A stretch of DNA of 63,716 nt, from assembly GCA_039024435.1 (NCBI GenBank), contig JBCCQH010000030.1:1-63716 (forward strand), read 5' to 3'. This DNA comes from JBCCQH01 sp039024435. Its GTDB lineage: Bacteria > Bacteroidota > Bacteroidia > J057 > JADKCL01. The notes beneath the pieces were generated by a model. It searched no databases. It was not told the origin of the DNA and saw only the letters and a program-made list of their open reading frames with translations. This document shows positions 35,544 through 44,235 of the stretch, piece after piece. The translations under genes and the position numbers were made by a program. Within the stretch, counting starts at the first letter, position 1. Each line of letters opens with the position of its first letter.

Positions 35544-36605
35544 TCAGTCACGGGCGGAACGTGCCTGCTCCAGGTCTTCCTGCGTGCTGCGTTCCCAGGA
35601 AAAAGGGGCAAAAGTAGGTTCAACCACATAGTCTGTACCATCCATCTGCAAAATGCGGTAGCGATCCCCCTTCTCCACCAATATCCAATCACCAGACTTC
35701 CTCCCGATCTCCTCGATCTCCCGCCCACTCGGTAAAAAACAGGTTTTTAGCCGTACTTCTGTCCCCAAGAGTGAGATCTCTAAAAATACCTGATCGGTCG
35801 CAGACTGCAATTTCCAGACCCCTTCCCATCCCGCAGGTGCAGATTCCCGGCTGGAAAACGCAACTTCCAATGCTTCCTGGTTTGTCTTTTGCGCTTCCTT
35901 CCAATTCGGGAGGACCGAGCAGTTTGGAGGGGGCCGAAAATCTTGTTCCTGTGGAGTCTCAGGGGTGAGTGCCACCAGCACAGTCTCGCGAGCAAATGCT
36001 TGCCCGGCCCCTGGATATTCCTTCACCCGAAAGATTGTTCCGGGAATGCCTTCGCGATGGAGAGTACCAGCTACACGTGGAACCACAACCTCTTCCGTAA
36101 ACCAAACGTCACTCCGCTCACCGTAAAGTTCGTAGCGGGCTCGCCGGCAGCGATAGCCCAAGATCTCCTCGTATTCTGAAGTCAGTTCAATCCTTGGCAC
36201 GGGAGGCTCTTCTTCCGAAAATACTTCTGGCCCGGCCCCTTGTTCGGCGCACACGCAGACAAATTGCAATTGCTTACAGCGGATTTCTGCACCACCTCGC
36301 CGCGAAATAATCCGACTTGACTTACCTTTCCAACCCATGTCAGTATCTACTTCATCTATACGGACCGCCTCTTTTCCCAATATGACCGTGGTAGTCTCAG
36401 GAAGGTTGTACTGGACAAACCTGCGTGTGATTTCAACCGAATAAAGATCTTTCCAATCAGCTTTTGGCACGACAGGTTGAATTGTGGTTGCGTAAGTGAG
36501 GACCCCTTCCTGAAAGTTCAACGGAGAATCGATGTCGGGAACAGGCATAGTGAAACGTAGGGTGAAATAACCGCTCAATGCGATAAATAAATGAAAAAGA
36601 GGCAT
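35544..36605 (-). CDS. exported protein of GLPGLI-like character, partner of the DUF4157 gene upstream
   Basis: 353 residues from the ATG at 36,605; a TTG 9 bases further up is less likely. The first about 18 residues (MPLFHLFIALSGYFTLRF) are hydrophobic and probably direct export. The central part has YEEILGYRCRRARYELYGERSDVWFTEEV, which resembles the I-x-G-Y-x-C-x-x-A...VWYT signature of GLPGLI-type secreted proteins of Bacteroidota. The C-terminal third (WEGVWKLQSATDQVFLEI) is like a small lipocalin-type fold. It starts 18 bases after the stop of the 555-residue DUF4157 gene, so the two are probably one transcript. An immunity or accessory role is possible from position alone. No T9SS tail is seen. 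Confidence 0.65.
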   Translation of the reverse strand: MPLFHLFIALSGYFTLRFTMPVPDIDSPLNFQEGVLTYATTIQPVVPKADWKDLYSVEITRRFVQYNLPETTTVILGKEAVRIDEVDTDMGWKGKSSRIISRRGGAEIRCKQLQFVCVCAEQGAGPEVFSEEEPPVPRIELTSEYEEILGYRCRRARYELYGERSDVWFTEEVVVPRVAGTLHREGIPGTIFRVKEYPGAGQAFARETVLVALTPETPQEQDFRPPPNCSVLPNWKEAQKTNQEALEVAFSSRESAPAGWEGVWKLQSATDQVFLEISLLGTEVRLKTCFLPSGREIEEIGRKSGDWILVEKGDRYRILQMDGTDYVVEPTFAPFSWERSTQEDLEQARSARD

Positions 36606-36623
36606 TGTGTACAATACGTAAGA

Positions 36624-38291
36624 TTAACCAACATTGGTATTCTCGTCCTGAAGTACGGCAACGGGAACGTACCCAGAATGGCCAGTGTACGGCCCATCGA
36701 TTACTTCAACTTCTACTTTTGCAGCGTAGGGAAAATCAGGAGAGAAAGGCTGGTGTTCGAAAGTGCGGTCGGTAACTTGTACCCGCGTTCCTAACGGTAA
36801 GGTGGTCACGTAACGGAAAGGGCCGTATAGATCATCATTCAAAGTCACCTCCGCCTGCGTGACATGGACGTCTTGAACGGGCAAGTCAATGGTCGCCGCC
36901 CCATCGCCTAGATCTTCAAGGTCATCGACGTGGAAGTAGGACTCTGTGCCGGCATTGGGGCCATTGAGGATCCGGGACATCTGGTACTCTCCAGCCTCAG
37001 TGGCCACAGAGTGAATACGGCGTACCTTGGTACCAGCAAGGACTTGAAAATCCTCTGCAAAACTGCCCGCAGACCACTTGTAGGCTACCGTATCGTCATT
37101 TTTAGTGGCAACCGTCCCACGTGCAGTAGTTTTGTTCCAAGCATCCCCTGCGGCCAGGAAATTATTGCTGGGGGTTCCCATCGACCCCAATTCGGTGGGC
37201 AATTCCTTCAGGATTCCCGATCCATCCCGCTCCCAACCCCATTTAATAGATCCATAAAAAGTATCCTTTTGTGCCCCTTCAATGGCAAGCACCGCCGACT
37301 CAAACTCCATTTTAGAATTGTGCACGGCAGCGTGACCGGGCGAGTCATGCATAAAAGCATTCTTCTTTTTAATGGTACCCGAATCATCGTAATGGTAACC
37401 GAGATCAAACTTAGAATTGGAACCGGTGGTGTCGTTGAGACCTCTACTTGCACCCAGGCTCGGCGTTCCGTAGAGCGGATTGTCCCGCGTGGTAAGGCGA
37501 TCAATACGGAATCCTTCGGCCTCGCTTTCATCGTTTACCATCCGGTCTTTCTGCGAAGGATCAATTACGCGTGGTATATGGTTAATCGAGGTGCGCACCG
37601 CTTGGGAAAACGCAATCTTAGTGGCATCCACTTGGTCACCGGGCTCAAATTCCAGTTCTGCGTTTAATCCGCTGTTGGTCTTTGAAATATTGGGATGAAA
37701 TTTTCCCCAGTATGATTCGACCCGCTGAATGACCTCAGTATCCCCCGCTGACTTCATCTGCATCGTCGAACTCCTGCCCTTTGTTACTGGTCCTGCACCA
37801 TCACTGGTGGCCATTTTCTGCATCTGCACCGCCTTCTCCCCCATCCGATCCGCTTCCCCCTCAAGGGCGGGCTCATCATTGACCGGCCGGCCATTGACCT
37901 CGGCGTTGGCTTTGACTTTCCCTTCTCGCTGCTGCACGATGTGGCCCGCCTCGTGCGCAAGGTGCTTCTCCTGACCGGGACCCACATGAATGTCATTGCC
38001 CTGCGCATACGCGTGGGCGCCGACTTTGGCCGGTTCGCTCGAGTTGCGGTGTACCTTTACCTCACTCAAATCATGTCCCGTACTTACCGCAAAACCATTG
38101 ATCAAATCACTGCCGAGACCATCTGCTCCGGCACCAGTTCCGGCCGGAAGTTCCGCCGTTCCCGCCTTGAGTTGAAAGGGAGGAGCAGTCATCATTTGAC
38201 CAACTTCATCCGCATCAAATCCGGAGTGATCCAAGGCAGAATGCTGACTTTCAGATACTTGCTTATCGCTTGCCGCAGGTTGATGAGACAT
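36624..38291 (-). CDS. DUF4157 protein with unknown middle and SH3-like C-terminus (putative injected effector)
   Basis: 555 residues without a signal peptide. The N-terminal about 155 residues parallel the 439-residue protein closely: SGFDADEVGQM, APPFQLKA (36-43), VKVHRNSSEPAKVGAHAYAQ, HEAGH at 113-117 and EGEAD at 144-148. From about 190 to 460 the sequence (SYWGKFHPNISKTNSGLNAE onwards, with HDSPGHAAVHNSKMEFESAV) matches no family I recognise and would be the activity-bearing part if this is an effector. About 470-545 looks like a bacterial SH3 domain (YVTTLPLGTRVQVTDRTF...YTGHSGYVPVAVL). The near-identical N-termini with unrelated C-termini fit a polymorphic effector family sharing a delivery domain. 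It lies 81 bases downstream of dnaE and has its own palindromic leader. Confidence 0.75.
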   Translation of the reverse strand: MSHQPAASDKQVSESQHSALDHSGFDADEVGQMMTAPPFQLKAGTAELPAGTGAGADGLGSDLINGFAVSTGHDLSEVKVHRNSSEPAKVGAHAYAQGNDIHVGPGQEKHLAHEAGHIVQQREGKVKANAEVNGRPVNDEPALEGEADRMGEKAVQMQKMATSDGAGPVTKGRSSTMQMKSAGDTEVIQRVESYWGKFHPNISKTNSGLNAELEFEPGDQVDATKIAFSQAVRTSINHIPRVIDPSQKDRMVNDESEAEGFRIDRLTTRDNPLYGTPSLGASRGLNDTTGSNSKFDLGYHYDDSGTIKKKNAFMHDSPGHAAVHNSKMEFESAVLAIEGAQKDTFYGSIKWGWERDGSGILKELPTELGSMGTPSNNFLAAGDAWNKTTARGTVATKNDDTVAYKWSAGSFAEDFQVLAGTKVRRIHSVATEAGEYQMSRILNGPNAGTESYFHVDDLEDLGDGAATIDLPVQDVHVTQAEVTLNDDLYGPFRYVTTLPLGTRVQVTDRTFEHQPFSPDFPYAAKVEVEVIDGPYTGHSGYVPVAVLQDENTNVG

Positions 38292-38298
38292 AAGACAG

Positions 38299-38332
38299 GG
38301 TTAATGGGTTTCAAAAGACCCCTCAATTAACC
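38299..38332. promoter_or_regulatory. inverted repeat in the leader of the 555-residue effector gene
   Basis: GGTTAAT (38,299-38,305) and ATTAACC (38,326-38,332) are perfect 7-bp arms, with further partial pairing inside (GGGTTT / AGACCCC). It begins 8 bases before the ATG at 38,291. It could be an operator or a leader structure controlling translation. Confidence 0.4.
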
Positions 38333-38372
38333 AAAAATGTCACACTATCGCTAATTGGTAGCCATATTTTCC

Positions 38373-41300
38373 CTACTCCCGCCGCGGATCCCCCCGGTAC
38401 CCCAGCCGCTCAAGCGCCTCGACTTCAATGCTCGGCACCCCGAAGTCATTGGCCACCCGGCCAGCGATGCGGTAGATCCCCACCCCGGTCAAGGGAAATT
38501 TCCGCAAGGTATCCGGAAACAAGGTCGCATCGAAAAATTCCCCTTTCACATCGATGAAGTCACTGAAACCCATGATGTCCCCCTTGACCGTCCGGACTTG
38601 CTTGGTGCAGATCAAGTAGCCCGAAATGATGACCCGCTGCCCGATCCGGGCCGGAAACTGGTCCGCCGTCACCTCGTCCTTCCCCAATGGCCGCGCCAAC
38701 AACTGAAAAATCGGCGGCACAACCGCAATAGAATTTTCAATTTCCAATTGAAAATTGTCAATTCCTCCCGCCACCTTCACCAATTGAAAATCGGAAATTG
38801 GAAATTGGAAATTCTCCATCGGGAATCCCAGCAACTCGATTTGGTCGTAGAGGTCTTCGATGGGGTCGTCGGGCAGGTCGGGCAGGGACCAATCCGGGGC
38901 ATCCGGTGCGAAAAGTGCCGTGGTCTGCTTGCGGGCGGGAGCTTTGGAAAAGTGCATGTTGACCTCCCAAAGCAACCTTTTCTTGCTTTGGCCGGTGAAG
39001 CGCAGCGCGCCAATCCGAATCAAAATCATCGCCGCTTCCAGCCCCATCGGCGTGCGGCGCAGCAAATCCTTGAGGTTGACAAACGGCCCGTGGGCCTGCC
39101 GCTCCTGCACGATGGCTTCGGCCAGTTTTCGCTCAAATCCTTGTAGGTGCACGTAGCCCAACCAGATGTCTTTTTCCACCAGCGAAGTCAGGTATTCCGA
39201 ATGGTTCACGCAGGGCAAATGCACCTCTGCTCCCGCCCGACGCGCCTCGTGCAGATAGACCTCCGTCCGGTAAAATCCCCCAAAGTTGTTCACCACCCCG
39301 ACCATAAATTCAATCGGATAGTGCGCCTTGAAAAACAGACTTTGGTAGCTCTCGACCGCAAAACTCGCCGAGTGCGCCTTGCAAAAGGAGTAGCCCGAAA
39401 AGCTTTCCATTTGCCGCCACATCTCCGCCGTCACCGACTCGTCGTACCCCATTTCCTGGCAATTGGCGAAGAACTTTTCCCGCAACAACTGAAATTGATT
39501 TTTGGAGCGGTACTTGCCGCTCATGGCCCGCCGCAGAATGTCCGCCTCACCCAGGTCGACCCCACCAAAATGGTGCGCCACCTTGATCACATCCTCCTGA
39601 TAGACCATTACCCCGTACGTCTCCGCCAGTATGTCCGCCATCCGGGGGTGCAAATACCAGCCTTGGGCGATTTCCGATTGCTGGTTTCCGATGATCCGCT
39701 TCGCGGGCAAAACTTCATCAGAAATCGGCAATCGATCATCGGAAATCCCTTTAAAAATCCGGTGTCGCTCGATGTATTGCTTCATCATGCCCGAGCGGGC
39801 GACGCCGGGACGGATCACTGAACTCGCCGCGACCAGGGTCAGGTAGTCGTCGCAGCGGAGCTTCGTGAGCAATTGCCGCATCGCCGGAGATTCCACGTAA
39901 AAGCAGCCCACCGTGCGCCCGGTGCGCAATAGATTGGCGATTTTGGGATCTTGCTTGAAAGACTTGACATCGTGGACGTCTACCGTCCGACCGCGATTTT
40001 CCCGCACGATCTCAAACGAAGAGCGGATGTGCCCCAGGCCCCGCTGGCTCAACACGTCGTATTTGTACAACCCCGCGTCCTCGGCAACAAACATATCAAA
40101 CTGTACAATGGGAAAGCCCTTGGGGGGCAATTCGGTGGCCGCATAACTGCGAATCGGCGCTTCCGAAATCAAAATCCCTCCCGGATGGATCCCCAGGTGG
40201 TTCGGCATGCCCTCCAATTCGCGGCCGTAGCGGTAAATCAGGCGCACGATCTTGTCGTCGAGTTGTGGCAGGTGCCGCCGCGCCACCAAACCGTCGATCT
40301 CTTCCTTGGGCAATCCGAATACCTTGCCCAGCTCGCGGATAATCGACCGGCCTTTAAAGGTATTGTAGGTCGCCATCAGCGAAGTGTGCCCCTGCCCGTA
40401 GCGCTTAAATACGTAGTCGATCACATCGTCCCGGTCCGTCCAGGAAAAATCAATGTCAAAATCCGGCGGCGAAGTTCGGTGCGGATTCAAAAATCGCTCA
40501 AAGTACAGGTCCAGGTCGATGGGGTCCACATCGGTAATCCCGATGCAGTAGGCCACAATAGAATTGGCCCCCGACCCGCGTCCCACGTGAAAAAAGCCGC
40601 GCGACTGCCCGTAGCGGATAAAATCCCAGGTGATCAGAAAGTAGGCGCTAAACCCCAAACGGTGGATCACCTCCAACTCCTTGCGCACCCGCGCTTCCGC
40701 CTCCGCGTGCCGGCGCCCGTAGCGGTAACGAAATCCGTCCCAGGCCAGCTTTTCCAGCAATTGTCGGTCGTCCTCCTGCGAAGTAGTGAAATGCAACTTG
40801 TTCTTGTGGCCCGCAAACTCCATGTCGAAGGCACACTGCTCGAGCAAGCGCAAACTGTTCGTGACCAAGTGGGGCTGGCGGCGGTAGAGGTCCAGGAGCT
40901 GTTCCAATGACAGCATCACTTCATCAGCGGCGGCGACATCCCGGGGGTCCTGCTTGCTGAGAATCGTATTCCGGTCGATGGCCCGCAGCAGCCGGTGGGT
41001 ATTGAAGCCGACCTTGTTGCGAAAGGTCACCGGGGTAAAGGTGAGCAACTTGTCGGGAAAATTGCGCACCGGGCTGGAAAACAACTTGTTGAGCTGAATG
41101 GGCCGCACCCCGATGAATTCCTGGGGCCGGAGTGTGGCCGGATCGGGATGGGCTTCGAAAGGGTAAATGAAAAACGTGTCCGGCAAATCGGGGGCGCGCT
41201 CGGGGAAACGCAACCGCCGATCCGGGCCGGGCAAAACCTCGGCGGGGCCCGGCCCCGTTCCCGGCGGTTGAAACAAGGTGTCCAGCGGCAGGCCCTCTGT

Positions 41301-41615
41301 CGTGCTGAGCAGAGCCTGTCCGGTCGCCGCCGCGTGCAGGTGCGCCGAGAGAAACTCATTCAAATGCCGGAACCCCGTCGCATTGCGTGCCAGCCCGATG
41401 TAGCGCAAGCGGTTGTCCTCCCGGAACTCGATGCCCACCACCGGCCGGATTCCACGCTGCCGCGCCTTCATCACAAACTCTAGCGGTGCCGATGTATTGT
41501 TGATGTCGGTCAGGGCCAGGCAATCGACGCCTTTTTCCTCCGCCTCATCGAGCAGTTGATCCACCGTCAGCGTCCCGTACCGCAGACTAAAACAAGTATG
41601 ACAGTTGTAATGCAC
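38373..41615 (-). CDS. dnaE: DNA polymerase III alpha subunit, DnaE2/ImuC-like
   Basis: 1,080 residues from a GTG at 41,615; the peptide begins HYNCHTCFSLRYGTLTVDQL, the PHP-domain opening. GRGSGANSIVAYC and SPPDFDIDFSW (about 385-395) hold two catalytic Asp, and FPIVQFDM the third. The SVIRPG, GVMVYQEDV and SFCKAHSASFA blocks of the palm, thumb and finger region are intact, and the C-terminus has an OB-fold-like end. The length is that of the error-prone DnaE2/ImuC type rather than the longer replicative enzyme, and the neighbours (DinB, LexA-like repressor) suggest induced translesion synthesis; assignment to DnaE2 is inferred. Two stretches, about 620-652 and 932-970, are not family sequence but in-frame palindromic repeats. 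Confidence 0.88.
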   Translation of the reverse strand: MHYNCHTCFSLRYGTLTVDQLLDEAEEKGVDCLALTDINNTSAPLEFVMKARQRGIRPVVGIEFREDNRLRYIGLARNATGFRHLNEFLSAHLHAAATGQALLSTTEGLPLDTLFQPPGTGPGPAEVLPGPDRRLRFPERAPDLPDTFFIYPFEAHPDPATLRPQEFIGVRPIQLNKLFSSPVRNFPDKLLTFTPVTFRNKVGFNTHRLLRAIDRNTILSKQDPRDVAAADEVMLSLEQLLDLYRRQPHLVTNSLRLLEQCAFDMEFAGHKNKLHFTTSQEDDRQLLEKLAWDGFRYRYGRRHAEAEARVRKELEVIHRLGFSAYFLITWDFIRYGQSRGFFHVGRGSGANSIVAYCIGITDVDPIDLDLYFERFLNPHRTSPPDFDIDFSWTDRDDVIDYVFKRYGQGHTSLMATYNTFKGRSIIRELGKVFGLPKEEIDGLVARRHLPQLDDKIVRLIYRYGRELEGMPNHLGIHPGGILISEAPIRSYAATELPPKGFPIVQFDMFVAEDAGLYKYDVLSQRGLGHIRSSFEIVRENRGRTVDVHDVKSFKQDPKIANLLRTGRTVGCFYVESPAMRQLLTKLRCDDYLTLVAASSVIRPGVARSGMMKQYIERHRIFKGISDDRLPISDEVLPAKRIIGNQQSEIAQGWYLHPRMADILAETYGVMVYQEDVIKVAHHFGGVDLGEADILRRAMSGKYRSKNQFQLLREKFFANCQEMGYDESVTAEMWRQMESFSGYSFCKAHSASFAVESYQSLFFKAHYPIEFMVGVVNNFGGFYRTEVYLHEARRAGAEVHLPCVNHSEYLTSLVEKDIWLGYVHLQGFERKLAEAIVQERQAHGPFVNLKDLLRRTPMGLEAAMILIRIGALRFTGQSKKRLLWEVNMHFSKAPARKQTTALFAPDAPDWSLPDLPDDPIEDLYDQIELLGFPMENFQFPISDFQLVKVAGGIDNFQLEIENSIAVVPPIFQLLARPLGKDEVTADQFPARIGQRVIISGYLICTKQVRTVKGDIMGFSDFIDVKGEFFDATLFPDTLRKFPLTGVGIYRIAGRVANDFGVPSIEVEALERLGYRGDPRRE
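38706..38822. repeat. in-frame palindromic repeat inside dnaE, copy 2
   Basis: Inverted runs of CAATTTCCAATTG / CAATTGAAAATC type fill this stretch and are translated as MENFQFPISDFQLVKV...NFQLEIENSIA. The same kind of sequence recurs at 62.24-62.66 kb and in the dnaE leader. Its translated product interrupts the C-terminal part of the polymerase without breaking the frame. Confidence 0.6.
39668..39747. repeat. in-frame palindromic REP-like repeat inside dnaE, copy 1
   Basis: GATTTCCGAT (39,669-39,678) and ATCGGAAATC (39,738-39,747) are perfect inverted arms. The interior, read leftwards, contains GATTTCTGATGAAG, then two variable bases, then TTGCCCGCGAAGCGGATC. The same 34-base segment with two differences lies at 41,651-41,684. 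In frame it encodes DDRLPISDEVLPAKRIIGNQ. Confidence 0.7.
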
Positions 41616-41649
41616 CGTGGTAAATTTTCAATTTTCAATGGAACTTCGT

Positions 41650-41702
41650 CGATTTCTGATGAAGACTTGCCCGCGAAGCGGATCGTTAGAAATCAGAAAT
41701 CG
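41650..41702. repeat. REP-like palindrome between the RAYT-like gene and dnaE
   Basis: CGATTTCTGAT and ATCAGAAATCG are perfect 11-bp arms around a core TTGCCCGCGAAGCGGATC that is shared with the repeat inside dnaE at 39,668. It begins 4 bases beyond the stop codon of the RAYT-like gene and 34 bases before the dnaE start, so it forms most of the spacer between them. Confidence 0.7.
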
Positions 41703-41706
41703 AAAG

Positions 41707-42141
41707 TCAGACATCAAAACCCCAATCTTCTTCATCTTCCAGGCCGCTGAGTTCTTCACCGCCGAGCATTTTTTGCATGATGAAATCGCGCAGGCTGCGC
41801 AGTTCCTGTTCGTTCGCGATCCGGCGAAACTTGTGTGAGGCGCTCCAGGGATCGCCCACTCCCGTCCAGTCCGCGCGGGTAAGGTCGAGAAACGCCTGCG
41901 TGGCCGCGTGGAGCATTTCCAGAGCATCCCCCGGCCCCGTAACCCGCACCAATCCGTGCAATGCGTGGTCATTGACCGCGTATTCCTCCCCGATCAGGTC
42001 CGGCTGCCGCCGCATCACCGCCGCCCAGTGCAATTCTACCTGGGTCCGAAAAGCGGCATCGCGGAAATCCACCCCGCGGTCCCGGGTCTCCAGGGTCACG
42101 AAGTAATACGTCCCCCCGGTCTCATCCTTTTGTTTGCTCAT
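41707..42141 (-). CDS. short RAYT/IS200-like (Y1 transposase-fold) protein, probably domesticated
   Basis: 144 residues. TYYFVTLETRDRGVDF resembles the first strand of Y1/RAYT transposases (YHVTxRTxxR), and IGEEYAVNDHALHGLVRV resembles their VxMPNHxHxLV motif, but with HALH in place of H-x-H. No Tyr follows in the C-terminal helix region, where the nucleophile is normally found, so it is probably not an active nuclease. The C-terminus is acidic (GGEELSGLEDEEDWGFDV). It sits between dinB and dnaE (52 and 91 bases apart) in the same direction, so it is likely co-transcribed with both. A REP-like palindrome lies directly behind it, as is usual for RAYT genes. Assignment is by motif resemblance only; it could be an unrelated small protein of the cassette. 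Confidence 0.5.
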   Translation of the reverse strand: MSKQKDETGGTYYFVTLETRDRGVDFRDAAFRTQVELHWAAVMRRQPDLIGEEYAVNDHALHGLVRVTGPGDALEMLHAATQAFLDLTRADWTGVGDPWSASHKFRRIANEQELRSLRDFIMQKMLGGEELSGLEDEEDWGFDV

Positions 42142-42193
42142 TGCGTCATCTCCTTCTCTTCATGCTTCCTGGGTGATCGGCCTTGCCACCACC

Positions 42194-43558
42194 TCAGCGG
42201 GAAAATTGGCGAGGGGCTTCCCACAAATCGCCCCGGGGAATGCTTTCCGGCACCTCGCGTTTGGTCGGCTTCACCACCGCCGTAGAACGGCCCCGCTTGA
42301 CCTGGCGTCCCCCCGCTCCCCAACTTGCCGTCCCTTCCGAGGGTGAGCGCCGGGCTGCCTCCCGCGGCCCGTTCGCCTGCGGACCTGAGCGCTCCCGGCC
42401 CAGATCCCCCAAAGCACTCGCGCGGGTCACCGCATCCGCGCCAAAACGGTGCTTGATCTTGTCAATGGCTTCGTGTAGTCGAATGTGTTTCTCTGTGTCT
42501 TCGAACAAATTTATCTGGTAGCCACCACAAATCAAATGCGAGAACCGCACGCCCAGCAAGCGCACCCGCTGCCGACGGTCGTACAAACGGTCAAACAGCT
42601 CTAACGCCTTGTCCGCCAGCGTTCGGTCATTGGCCGTGTAGGCGATGCGGGCCTGCCGCGTCACCGTGTTGAAATCTGCGTAGCGGAGCTTGACCGTGAT
42701 GCAAGCCGTGAGCTTGTGGCTCTCCCGCAGACCAAACGCCAGGCGCTCCGCCATCCGGGTGAGTGTGGCCCGCATCCCTACCATGTCTATCGTGTCCTCC
42801 CGAAACGTCTGCTCCGAAGACAAACTCTTGCGGGAATTGTAGGGCGTAATCGGCGTATCGTCGATGCCCCGCGCCCGTTGCCAGAGGGCAATGCCCGGCT
42901 TGCCCATGATCCGCTGGAGGAAATCCCGGGGAATCTCCCGCAGCGTTTTTACCTTCCGCACCCCCATATTGCTCAGGAATTCGGCGGTTTTTTTACCGAC
43001 CATGGGCAATTTGCGTACCGCAAGGGGGTCCAGAAACGGCTGCTCCGTCCCCCGGGGAATTTCCATTTGCCCATTGGGCTTGATCTCGTTGGTGGCCACC
43101 TTGGCGACCATTTTATTGGTGGCCAGGCCGAACGAAATCGGTAGCCCCGTCTCCCGGGTCACCCGCTGGCGCAGTTCACCCGCCCAGAGGTAGGCCCCGT
43201 GAAACCGTTCCATCCCGGTCATGTCCAGGAAAAATTCATCAATGCTCGCCTTTTCGTAGAGCGGGGCGGTATCGGCGATCACCTCCGTAACCAAATCCGA
43301 ATACTGTCCGTAGCGCTCATGATCTCCCGAGATGATGGTGGCGCTGGGACAGAGCCTCCGCGCGAGTTTCATCGGCATGCCGCTCCGTACCCCTAAGCGC
43401 CGCGTCTCGTAGCTGCAACTCGCGACTACTCCCCTCCCCCCGGTCCCGCCGATGATCAGCGGCCGGTGTTCGAGGCGGCTGTCCAGAAGGCGTTCGACGC
43501 TCACGAAAAAAGTGTCCAGATCCATGTGGACCACCGCGCGCTTCTCGTTGTATATCAT
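42194..43558 (-). CDS. dinB: DNA polymerase IV (Y-family)
   Basis: 454 residues from the ATG at 43,558, chosen because VVHMDLDTFFVSVERLLD then falls 10 residues in, as in other DinB proteins. The frame is open further upstream but the sequence there is not polymerase-like. The catalytic MDLDTFF and KASIDEFFLDMTG motifs are intact, and the helix-hairpin-helix region (LPMVGKKTAEFLSNMGV) and little finger follow. QINLF at about 348-352 matches the beta-clamp-binding QxxLF motif. About 70 extra C-terminal residues rich in Arg, Gly, Ser and Pro are likely disordered. It performs error-prone synthesis past lesions and probably works with the DnaE2-like enzyme downstream. A TGCATT/AATGCA palindrome just before the start may be a repressor site. 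Confidence 0.92.
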   Translation of the reverse strand: MIYNEKRAVVHMDLDTFFVSVERLLDSRLEHRPLIIGGTGGRGVVASCSYETRRLGVRSGMPMKLARRLCPSATIISGDHERYGQYSDLVTEVIADTAPLYEKASIDEFFLDMTGMERFHGAYLWAGELRQRVTRETGLPISFGLATNKMVAKVATNEIKPNGQMEIPRGTEQPFLDPLAVRKLPMVGKKTAEFLSNMGVRKVKTLREIPRDFLQRIMGKPGIALWQRARGIDDTPITPYNSRKSLSSEQTFREDTIDMVGMRATLTRMAERLAFGLRESHKLTACITVKLRYADFNTVTRQARIAYTANDRTLADKALELFDRLYDRRQRVRLLGVRFSHLICGGYQINLFEDTEKHIRLHEAIDKIKHRFGADAVTRASALGDLGRERSGPQANGPREAARRSPSEGTASWGAGGRQVKRGRSTAVVKPTKREVPESIPRGDLWEAPRQFSR

Positions 43559-43566
43559 CTTGATCG

Positions 43567-43588
43567 TGCATTTTTCGGGTCTAATGCA
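43567..43588. promoter_or_regulatory. palindrome upstream of dinB, candidate repressor site
   Basis: TGCATT-N10-AATGCA, a perfect 6-bp inverted repeat, 9-30 bases before the dinB ATG. The spacing suits a dimeric repressor such as the S24 protein encoded nearby, but no identical copy was found at that gene's own start. Confidence 0.4.
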
Positions 43589-44134
43589 CAGCGCAATCGG
43601 CCGGCAAGCGATGCCGGTGAGCGGGATGGGTACAGCAATGGCCGTCCGCCATGCGGAACTGCACCTTCCTGGACCGTTGTGATAGCTCATACCGGTCCCG
43701 GGCCAGCGGGTCAATCTCTCCTTCCAAGAGCAAACTGACACTGTGCCAGCACCGGGAACCGGGTATGAGTTTCCCGTCAGATGGCCGCAGCGTAAAAGGC
43801 GACGTCCAGACATAGCTCACTGGTGCGAGCAGGATGGCACTGGCCGGATAAACCGAACAGGCCATACCTCATCTGCATCGCGCAATGCGACCTTACCGTG
43901 CCAAAAGCACTGAACAATACGTTTCTCTGTATCCCCGCAAATTCCTCTGCACATGTCACAATCTTCCGGCAGTCTTTAATTATCTCCTGTTGATTTGGGG
44001 GCGGTGGCCCAGTCGACTGCCAAAACGAAGTCCTATATGGACAAAAATTGCCGGACTTCCAATCGACAGGTCGAAGCTGAGGGATTTACCCTCCCCAATG
44101 CGCCGCCGGAAAAGACTGCGCTACTGTTGATGCC

Positions 44135-44165
44135 GGGATGCAATTCTCAAAAAGATTTGCATCCC
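44135..44165. promoter_or_regulatory. 9-bp perfect inverted repeat in the dinB/S24 spacer
   Basis: GGGATGCAA (44,135-44,143) and TTGCATCCC (44,157-44,165) with 13 bases between. It could be an operator or a hairpin that ends transcription from the left; there is no T-run on either side. Confidence 0.4.
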
Positions 44166-44221
44166 AATGTTCACAGAATTAGCTTTACCGCTAACCCCAT
44201 GAAGCAAATGTCCCAATATTT

Positions 44222-44235
44222 TTGGCAATTGTCAA
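44222..44235. promoter_or_regulatory. near-palindrome TTGGCAATTGTCAA, candidate operator
   Basis: TTGGCAATTGTCAA is palindromic except for one base pair, and a second TTGGCAA half-site follows at 44,241-44,247. It lies 260 bases before the S24 repressor gene, in the AT-rich part of the divergent spacer. Confidence 0.35.

Noticed and set aside
43559..43813. N-terminal extension of DinB by about 85 residues
   Set aside because: The frame is open, but the extension is Cys/Arg/Pro-rich and unlike any polymerase; the canonical DinB start lies at 43,558.
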